A stretch of 7,933 bases of DNA from an uncultured beta proteobacterium (GTDB lineage Bacteria > Pseudomonadota > Gammaproteobacteria > Burkholderiales > Rhodocyclaceae), in assembly GCA_903910495.1 (NCBI GenBank), contig CAIVZW010000257.1, positions 1 through 7,933 on the forward strand, read 5' to 3'. Below, piece after piece: positions 1 through 4,467 of this stretch; positions within the stretch are counted from its first letter, which is position 1; every line of letters starts with the position of its first letter. The translations under genes were made by a program, and so were the position numbers. The notes under the pieces were generated by a model that saw nothing but the letters and a program-made list of their open reading frames with translations, had not been told where the DNA came from and did no database searches.

Positions 1-575
1 GGAAACGCGATCGGTCGTCGTCTCGCGACCCGCCAAAGCGTTCTGCTTGTAGTGTTCATACTCGGCGCGGATTTGAGTTCGGCGGAAGGGCTTGACGGTG
101 GCGGCGGAATAGTGCTGTTCAAGGCCGGATCAACTGGAGCCTGAGTCATGCTTCTGGCCATCGATGCGGAGACGGGAACCTTGTGGCCGCTGGCGTACAT
201 GCACTGAACATAGGCATCGTCGTACCTGCGCTGGGCTCCATAGCCGTAACTTCGGCCTGATTCAGCGCCAGCAACGCTTCCGACGATCAGCCCCGCACCC
301 GCACCGACGCCGGCACCCTGATGCCCGCCGATAGCCGCACCGGCCAAGGCACCCACAGCCGTCCCGACGACTGCACTACGCACGACCGTATCGTTAGCCT
401 GCCCACTGACGAGTTGAGAGGCACGGTGCCTGCAGTATCCGTCGCTGGCGCGAAACTCGTCGAACGTCCTGCCTGTACCGGGCAAGGCGAGCAGGCTCGG
501 ACCACTTGGCACACTGGCACAGCCGCCAAGTACGGCCATAGACAACAGGGCAATCAATGCAGAGCGCGTTTTCAT
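1..575 (-). CDS. Glycine-zipper outer-membrane lipoprotein (3' end beyond window)
   Basis: Translating from the ATG at 573-575 gives a lipoprotein signal peptide: basic N-terminus (MKTR), a hydrophobic stretch, then a lipobox ending LGGC with the lipidated Cys at residue 19. A Cys-containing segment follows (about residues 37-56, Cys48). Next comes a Gly/Ala-rich glycine zipper of alternating small residues (about 64-107) that should form one or two packed membrane helices, then a YDDAYVQCMYASGHKVPV motif (118-135) typical of this family. A strong ribosome site (AGGAAAGGGG on the minus strand, 582-591) sits 6 bases before the ATG. The start lies 19 bp after the stop of the exported Tyr/Pro-rich gene, so the two are probably co-transcribed. 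Glycine-zipper lipoproteins are generally outer-membrane or envelope-stress associated; the exact role is unknown. The frame stays open to the left edge, but below about position 130 a different minus-strand frame looks more protein-like, so the gene may be frameshifted there (see findings). Confidence 0.75.
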   Translation of the reverse strand, partial: MKTRSALIALLSMAVLGGCASVPSGPSLLALPGTGRTFDEFRASDGYCRHRASQLVSGQANDTVVRSAVVGTAVGALAGAAIGGHQGAGVGAGAGLIVGSVAGAESGRSYGYGAQRRYDDAYVQCMYASGHKVPVSASMARSMTQAPVDPALNSTIPPPPSSPSAELKSAPSMNTTSRTLWRVARRRPIAF

Positions 576-581
576 AGAACA

Positions 582-591
582 CCCCTTTCCT
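582..591 (-). promoter_or_regulatory. Ribosome binding site of the glycine-zipper lipoprotein gene
   Basis: On the minus strand this reads AGGAAAGGGG, 6 bases before the ATG at 575. It fills the 19-bp gap after the upstream gene and supports this start over any other in the stretch. Confidence 0.6.
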
Positions 592-594
592 GCA

Positions 595-981
595 TCAGGG
601 TTGGCTCGGGGGTTGCGGCAAGACCTTCTGCCAGCCGCCGGGGCACTCATTCACATAGGGATAGTAAGCCTTGGTCGCATTGCAGTAATGCCAGTAGCCG
701 CTTTGCGCGGACTGTGCTGCTGGAGCGGATGGAGGGGGTGACTGTTCGATGTAAACCGGAGGCGAACGCTCGATCACGACCGGCGGATAAGGCGGGTAAT
801 AGTAGGGCGAAGGATAATAGTAGGGTGACGGGTAATACCAGGGATTCCAGACAGGACCGATCATCACGCCGAAACGCACCGACCCGTGGCCATGGCCGCG
901 GTCAGCCCAGACGCTGCCGATGCCCGATGTGGCAAGCAGCGCCAGCAGCAGGAAGCACTTGACCGATTTGATTGCATTCAT
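595..981 (-). CDS. Exported Tyr/Pro-rich envelope protein, hypothetical
   Basis: A 128-residue protein of unknown function. Residues 1-26 form a clear Sec signal peptide (basic start with Lys5 and Lys8, a Leu/Ala core, cleavage probably after VWA), giving an export start of DRGHGHG. The mature part has a low-complexity segment (about 45-67) made of tandem YYYPSP units, then a Pro/Ser/Gln linker (about 71-94). It ends in a compact module with two Cys and many aromatics (Cys100 and Cys113, in GYWHYCNATKAYYPYVNEC). This C-terminal module recurs in small exported proteins of betaproteobacteria and could be disulfide-bonded; I know no assigned function. The ATG at 981 is preferred over the in-frame ATG at 1002 because GGAG lies 8 bases upstream and the signal peptide then starts normally. 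It is first in a probable two-gene unit with the glycine-zipper lipoprotein. The Tyr-Pro tract resembles surface or matrix proteins, but that is only analogy. Confidence 0.8.
   Translation of the reverse strand: MNAIKSVKCFLLLALLATSGIGSVWADRGHGHGSVRFGVMIGPVWNPWYYPSPYYYPSPYYYPPYPPVVIERSPPVYIEQSPPPSAPAAQSAQSGYWHYCNATKAYYPYVNECPGGWQKVLPQPPSQP
797..837 (-). repeat. 18-bp tandem repeat encoding YYYPSP units
   Basis: Two adjacent 18-base units (plus strand TAATAGTAGGGYGAMGGR at 797-814 and 815-832) are followed by the first bases of a third (833-837). They encode repeated Tyr-Tyr-Tyr-Pro-Ser-Pro in the exported protein. The units differ at three positions, and the length is a multiple of three, so copy-number change would keep the reading frame. 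Confidence 0.7.
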
Positions 982-989
982 GATGGAAA

Positions 990-993
990 CTCC
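990..993 (-). promoter_or_regulatory. Shine-Dalgarno site choosing the start of the Tyr/Pro-rich gene
   Basis: On the minus strand this reads GGAG, 8 bases before the ATG at 981. The alternative ATG at 1002 has only a GAGG about 4 bases away and would put seven extra residues in front of the signal peptide, so 981 is the better start. Confidence 0.55.
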
Positions 994-1075
994 AGCCTTC
1001 ATCCGACCTCGGGCAAACCAAGGCTACACGGCCAGACCGTGCTCAAGTGGATGATACTTGTCGCCTCAGTTAGCG

Positions 1076-1119
1076 AGTGTAGACGTCCAGCCCGGAAAGT
1101 ATGTGTCAATCGTTTTCCG
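1076..1119 (-). promoter_or_regulatory. Probable promoter/operator region of the exported-protein/lipoprotein unit
   Basis: The 185-bp gap between the transporter stop (1167) and the exported-protein start (981) must hold the promoter for the minus-strand pair. On the minus strand a perfect TTGACA lies at 1109-1104. It sits inside an inverted repeat, CGGAAA (1093-1098) and TTTCCG (1114-1119), with 15 bases between the arms. The best -10-like hexamer, TACACT (1081-1076), is 22 bases from TTGACA, too far for a normal sigma-70 promoter. A second TTACACT lies upstream at about 1127-1121. The site may need an activator or an alternative sigma factor, or the match may be chance. No clear terminator for the transporter gene was found here. 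Confidence 0.3.
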
Positions 1120-1166
1120 AAGTGTAAGCAAATGTATCTGGCAAGCCACCACAAGGGCCTTCATGT

Positions 1167-2072
1167 TCAGAGCTCAAGCGTCTTCACGCTCTCCATCTTC
1201 GCCGAAAACACGCTGGCAGCAACGATCATCATACCGCCAACCCATTCGCGCAGGCCAAGCGCTTCGTCGGCAAGCAGCCACGACGACAAGGCGGCGACAA
1301 GCACCTCCGAAAGCATGATGACTATGGCGCGGTTGGAAGGAACACGCGCCAATCCGTACTGGACAACGAGATTGGCCAGTACCAGCACACAGCCGATCAG
1401 GCCGAGCAGAAGCCAGGCGGATGGCATGGCAGGCAGGCGCGGGGTACCGATTCCGAAAAGCATGAGAAGGCCGCCAAGTACAAGCACACCGACGAAGGCC
1501 GCCATCGATTTGATCTCGATGCTGATGCCCTGCGCCTGTCGGGAAAGTACGTTGAACAGGGCAAACGACAGACCGGCTCCCAGTCCAAGCCAGTCGGCCG
1601 CATCCTGCGGCACAGGCCAGCCAGCGCCAGGCTGCCAGAGCACGGTCGCCGCGCCGGCGAGCGAGAGGGCGATGACAAAGGCACCAAAACGGTTTAGCCG
1701 CTCGCCGAGCAACACACGCGAGAGCAGCACGGTCCATAAGGGCGCCAGGTAAAAGAGCAGAAGCACGCGAACGATTTCGCCGCTGAGCGTGGCCAGAACA
1801 TAGCCCAGATTGCAGGCGCCTGCCGCGAGGGTAAGCCAGAACAGCGTCCATGATGGCGAGAAAGCGGCCAGCTTGTGCCGGAAAAACACGCAGCCCAGCA
1901 CAATAGACACGGCATAGGTCGCTACCGAGGCCGCAACGCCGTCAATTCCGGCGTCGCGCAAAATGCGGTAGGGATACCAGATCAGTCCCCAGACCAGTGC
2001 CCCGGTAAGCAGCGAAACGATGGCCAGGCGTGCCTCAGTTTTGTCGCAACAGATTTCTTGCCTTTCCGCCAT
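1167..2072 (-). CDS. EamA/DMT-family membrane transporter
   Basis: A 301-residue integral membrane protein with ten predicted helices built as two EamA repeats (about residues 15-146 and 160-292), the normal length and architecture of the drug/metabolite transporter superfamily. Repeat 1 ends with the familiar pattern LFYLAPLWTVLLSRVLLGE, where Glu124 follows helix 4. Repeat 2 has the matching segment around residues 249-272 (MLSEVLVAALSSWLLADE). Relatives export amino acids or other small metabolites from the cytoplasm, but the substrate cannot be read from sequence. The start is ATG at 2072 with AGGGG (2086-2082) 9 bases upstream; no other good start lies nearby. It is transcribed away from the dapC relic, and its ribosome site touches the -10 box of the promoter facing the other way, so the two divergent transcripts share control DNA. 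An amino-acid exporter next to a lysine gene would make sense, but this is inference. Confidence 0.85.
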   Translation of the reverse strand: MAERQEICCDKTEARLAIVSLLTGALVWGLIWYPYRILRDAGIDGVAASVATYAVSIVLGCVFFRHKLAAFSPSWTLFWLTLAAGACNLGYVLATLSGEIVRVLLLFYLAPLWTVLLSRVLLGERLNRFGAFVIALSLAGAATVLWQPGAGWPVPQDAADWLGLGAGLSFALFNVLSRQAQGISIEIKSMAAFVGVLVLGGLLMLFGIGTPRLPAMPSAWLLLGLIGCVLVLANLVVQYGLARVPSNRAIVIMLSEVLVAALSSWLLADEALGLREWVGGMMIVAASVFSAKMESVKTLEL

Positions 2073-2091
2073 CGGGCGATGCCCCTATAAT
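2063..2091 (+). promoter_or_regulatory. Probable sigma-70 promoter of the former dapC, now facing pilU
   Basis: A consensus -10 box TATAAT (2086-2091) has a weak -35 candidate TTTCCG (2063-2068) at a spacing of 17. Transcription would start near 2098, about 24 bases before the GTG of the dapC relic, which fits an original dapC promoter. With dapC decayed and no gene before pilU, it may now drive pilU and prmB. The -10 is convincing, the -35 is not. It overlaps the 5' end of the divergent transporter gene. Confidence 0.5.
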
Positions 2092-2290
2092 CATCAAATC
2101 GGAATAACCAGCGCATACAACGTGAATCCCAACCTCGCCAGACTGCGTCCCTGTCCGTTCGAAAAACTGCGCCCGCTTGTTGTCGGCGTCACGCCGGCCT
2201 TCATCAGGGTGGCGCTGATCGCCGGACTCGGCGGACTGGCGAGCTATCCTACCACGCCGGGCAGGCCTGCCCTGCAGCGCGGCCGGTCAT

Positions 2291-2328
2291 CCTCACCCCC
2301 GACCCCCCACCCGAAGGGCGTGGGGAGG
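2291..2328. repeat. GC-rich hairpin repeat, REP-like
   Basis: C-rich and G-rich halves fold into a hairpin: CCCCACCC... against ...GGGCGTGGGG, with pairs 2305-2310/2320-2325 and 2311-2312/2317-2318, one bulged C (2319) and a GAAG loop. Outer CCT/AGG arms (2291-2293/2326-2328) can extend it. It resembles the CCCTCACCCC-type palindromic repeats scattered between genes in many proteobacteria. No T tract follows, so it is not a standard intrinsic terminator. It lies just after the point where dapC homology ends. Confidence 0.5.
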
Positions 2329-2333
2329 TTCGT

Positions 2334-2351
2334 AAGTCGCGCGCGCGACTT
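2334..2351. repeat. 18-bp perfect palindrome upstream of pilU
   Basis: AAGTCGCGCGCGCGACTT is its own reverse complement over 18 bases. It ends 15 bases before the pilU Shine-Dalgarno (GGAGG, 2367-2371). It could be a protein-binding site or an RNA hairpin in the pilU leader; no function is proven. Confidence 0.6.
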
Positions 2352-2375
2352 TCATATTGAATTGGCGGAGGCTAC

Positions 2376-3572
2376 ATGATTCTGGACAAACTTTTCCATC
2401 TGATGGCGGAAAAACAGGCTTCGGACATTTTCATTTCCGCCGGCGTGCCGATCCACATCAAAATCCAGGGCAATACGGTCCCGGTCAATCAGCAACTGAT
2501 GGATCCGGGGATGATCGAAAAGATCGCCTTCGAACTGATGTCGCCGGATCAGCTCAAGATTTTCGAGGCGACGATGGAGATGAACCTCTCCTTCGGGGTT
2601 CCTCAAGTCGGAAATTTCCGCATCAACATCTTCCGCCAGCGCTCCTCGATTTCGATTGTCGTGCGTTACATTCTCGGCAACATTCCGCCCCTCGAAACCC
2701 TGATGCTGCCTTCGGTTCTGGCCGACCTGATCATGGAAAAACGCGGCCTGATGCTGATCGTCGGTTCGACCGGCTCGGGCAAATCGACGACCATCGCCTC
2801 CATGCTCGATCACCGCAATTCCAACCGCAGCGGGCACATCCTGACGATCGAGGATCCTATCGAGTTCCTGTTCAAGCACAAGAAGTCCATTGTCAACCAG
2901 CGCGAACTGGGGATGGATACCCTGGGCTGGGAGCCGGCGCTGAAAAATGCCATGCGCCAGGCGCCCGACTGCATCCTGATCGGTGAAATCCGCGACAAGG
3001 AAACCATGCAGGCGGCCATCGCCTATGCCCAGACCGGCCATCTGTGCCTCGCCACGCTGCACGCCAACAACAGCTACCACGCGCTCAACCGGATCATCAA
3101 CTTCTTCCCGCTGGAAAGCCGCACTTCGCTTTATCTCGATCTTTCAGCCAGCCTCAAGGCGATCATTTCCCAGCGTCTGGTCAGAAAGCCCGACGGCAAG
3201 CGAACGCCGGCGGCTGAAGTCCTGCTCAATACCCGCCACATTCAGGAATTGATCGAACGCGGTGAAATCCTGGCCATCAAGGAAGCGATGGAACAAAGCC
3301 TGGCACCGGGATCACAGACCTTCGAGCAGGATCTTTTCCGTCTGTTCAGGGATGGCAGCATCACGCTTGACGAAGCACTGAGCAATTCCGATTCGCCAAC
3401 CAATCTTTCCTGGCTGATCAACAATTCCGAAATTGCCAACAACTCCCAGAAGGAAGAAAAACGTAGCGAAATACCGCTCGATTTTGCCGAAACCAATGGC
3501 GGCGGCACATCCTTCAAGGAATTCACGCTCAGTCTTAATGACACCCCCGACGAGCTGCCCAAACATGTTTGA
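2376..3572 (+). CDS. pilU: PilT/PilU-family type IV pilus retraction ATPase
   Basis: A 398-residue cytoplasmic AAA-type secretion ATPase. An N-terminal PAS-like domain (about 1-100) is followed by the RecA-like motor with all core motifs. These are Walker A GSTGSGKST (130-138), the Asp box ILTIEDPIEF (155-164), Walker B ILIGEIRD with catalytic Glu204 (200-207) and the His box HLCLATLHANN (222-232). The overall pattern fits PilU, the accessory retraction motor working with PilT at the inner-membrane base of type IV pili in twitching motility and DNA uptake, rather than PilT itself. The start ATG 2376 has GGAGG 4 bases upstream. It overlaps the stop of the dapC relic as ATGA and overlaps prmB by 8 bp. 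The C-terminus (after about residue 345) is an Asn/Ser/Glu-rich, probably disordered extension ending near SFKEFTLSLND, making the protein slightly longer than the usual 370-380 residues. No other pilus gene is in the window. Confidence 0.9.
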   Translation: MILDKLFHLMAEKQASDIFISAGVPIHIKIQGNTVPVNQQLMDPGMIEKIAFELMSPDQLKIFEATMEMNLSFGVPQVGNFRINIFRQRSSISIVVRYILGNIPPLETLMLPSVLADLIMEKRGLMLIVGSTGSGKSTTIASMLDHRNSNRSGHILTIEDPIEFLFKHKKSIVNQRELGMDTLGWEPALKNAMRQAPDCILIGEIRDKETMQAAIAYAQTGHLCLATLHANNSYHALNRIINFFPLESRTSLYLDLSASLKAIISQRLVRKPDGKRTPAAEVLLNTRHIQELIERGEILAIKEAMEQSLAPGSQTFEQDLFRLFRDGSITLDEALSNSDSPTNLSWLINNSEIANNSQKEEKRSEIPLDFAETNGGGTSFKEFTLSLNDTPDELPKHV

Positions 3573-4467
3573 ACAAGCCCAAAACGAACTGTCCACCTTG
3601 CGCGACCTGATGCGCTTTGCCGTCAGCCGGTTCACCGAAGCCGGTCTGTTCTTTGGTCACGGCACCGACAACGCCTGGGACGAAGCCGCTTACCTGTTGC
3701 TGCATACCCTGCAGTTGCCGCTTGACCAGCTGGAACCGTTCATGGACGCCCATCTGACCAGCGACGAACGTGCTGCCGTGCTCAAGGTGATCAAGCAGCG
3801 CATCGACGAGCGCTTGCCGGCGGCCTATATCACGAACGAAGCCTGGCTTGGCGACTGTCGTTTCTATGTCGATCAGCGGGTAATCGTTCCGCGCTCGCAC
3901 ATCGCCGAGTTGCTGCACGAACAACTGAGTCCGTGGATCGACGATCCGTGGGCAGTCAGCAGTGTGCTGGATCTATGTACCGGCTCGGCTTGCCTGGCCA
4001 TTCTCGCGGCGCTGGCCTTCCCGGAGGCATCGGTCGATGCCGTCGACCTCTCAGCCGAAGCGCTCGCCGTGGCCCGGCGCAATGTCGATGACTACGGCCT
4101 GGAATCGCGCATCCGCCTCGTCGAATCCGACGCCTTTGCCGGAATCCGGGAGCAGCGTTACGACGTGATCATTTCCAATCCGCCCTACGTCAATGCCGGG
4201 GCTATGGCCACTTTGCCCGAAGAATATCGCCGCGAGCCGGAACTCGCGCTGGCCAGTGGCAAAGACGGTCTGGATTTCGTGCGCATCATTCTCAAGGAAG
4301 CGGCACTGCACCTCAAGCCTCTGGGAATACTGATCGTCGAAATCGGACACAACCGGGACGAACTGGAAATATCTTTCCCGGAAACCTCATTTACCTGGCT
4401 CGACACCAGCGCCGGCGATCAGCACGTCTTCATGCTGCGCCGCGAGGATCTACCCGCCGGCGCGTAA
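3565..4467 (+). CDS. prmB: Ribosomal protein L3 N5-glutamine methyltransferase
   Basis: A 300-residue SAM-dependent methyltransferase of the HemK/PrmB family. PrmB methylates a conserved glutamine of ribosomal protein L3 during 50S assembly in the cytoplasm. A helical N-terminal substrate-recognition domain (1-110) ends in PAAYITNEAWLGDCRFYVD and VIVPRS (107-111), closer to PrmB (xAWFxxxxFYVDERVLVPRS) than to PrmC. SAM-binding motif I is VLDLCTGSACLA (134-145) with acidic Asp161 after strand 2. The catalytic NPPYV motif is at 205-209, the hallmark of glutamine/adenine N-methylation. The start ATG 3565 overlaps the pilU stop by 8 bp, so it is probably translationally coupled. An upstream in-frame ATG at 3433 would add 44 residues that are only pilU read out of frame. 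In related bacteria prmB commonly sits just after dapE, which is absent here. Its 3' end overlaps the convergent permease gene by 18 bp. Confidence 0.92.
   Translation: MFEQAQNELSTLRDLMRFAVSRFTEAGLFFGHGTDNAWDEAAYLLLHTLQLPLDQLEPFMDAHLTSDERAAVLKVIKQRIDERLPAAYITNEAWLGDCRFYVDQRVIVPRSHIAELLHEQLSPWIDDPWAVSSVLDLCTGSACLAILAALAFPEASVDAVDLSAEALAVARRNVDDYGLESRIRLVESDAFAGIREQRYDVIISNPPYVNAGAMATLPEEYRREPELALASGKDGLDFVRIILKEAALHLKPLGILIVEIGHNRDELEISFPETSFTWLDTSAGDQHVFMLRREDLPAGA

Larger units (their letters stand above)
2122..2379 (+). pseudogene. dapC: dapC relic (N-succinyl-LL-diaminopimelate aminotransferase), two N-terminal fragments
   Basis: From GTG 2122 the reading starts NPNLARLRPCPFEKLRPLVVGVTP, which is the characteristic N-terminus of DapC (family pattern MNPxLxxLxPYPFEKLRxLxxGVTP). 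It then jumps into AFIRVALIAGLGGLASYPTT-PGRPAL, matching the later DapC segment around the xxLxxYPTTxGxPALR motif. The stretch between them, which carries LSIGEPKH in intact enzymes (about 20 residues), is missing, and the join falls at ACGCCG (2191-2196). Homology ends near residue 52 (about 2278). The remaining 33 codons are low-complexity and unrelated, crossing a hairpin repeat and a palindrome. The frame stays open for 85 codons and stops at TGA 2377-2379, overlapping the pilU ATG as ATGA. About 300 residues, including the PLP lysine, are gone, so it cannot be an enzyme. It might survive as a translated leader for pilU. Identification is by remembered family sequence and should be confirmed by alignment. 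Confidence 0.75.

Noticed and set aside
1..150. Plus-strand frame from the left edge ending at the TGA near 148
   Set aside because: It is the exact codon-by-codon complement of the shifted minus-strand frame discussed in the findings, and no motif supports it.
321..962. Plus-strand open frame of 213 codons opposite the two envelope genes
   Set aside because: Arg/Ser-rich composition, no ribosome site or motif, and it spans two convincing minus-strand genes with signal peptides.
886..1752. Long plus-strand open frame (288 codons) antisense to the transporter
   Set aside because: Ser/Thr/Arg-rich with no domain-like pattern; it is the complement of a clear ten-helix membrane protein, whose codon bias creates the open frame.
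2291..2328. Intrinsic terminator upstream of pilU
   Set aside because: The stem is strong but no run of T follows on either strand; a repeat element fits better.
3433..3564. Upstream in-frame ATG as the prmB start
   Set aside because: The 44 extra residues overlap the pilU coding region and look like out-of-frame pilU. PrmB homologues start at a position matching 3565.
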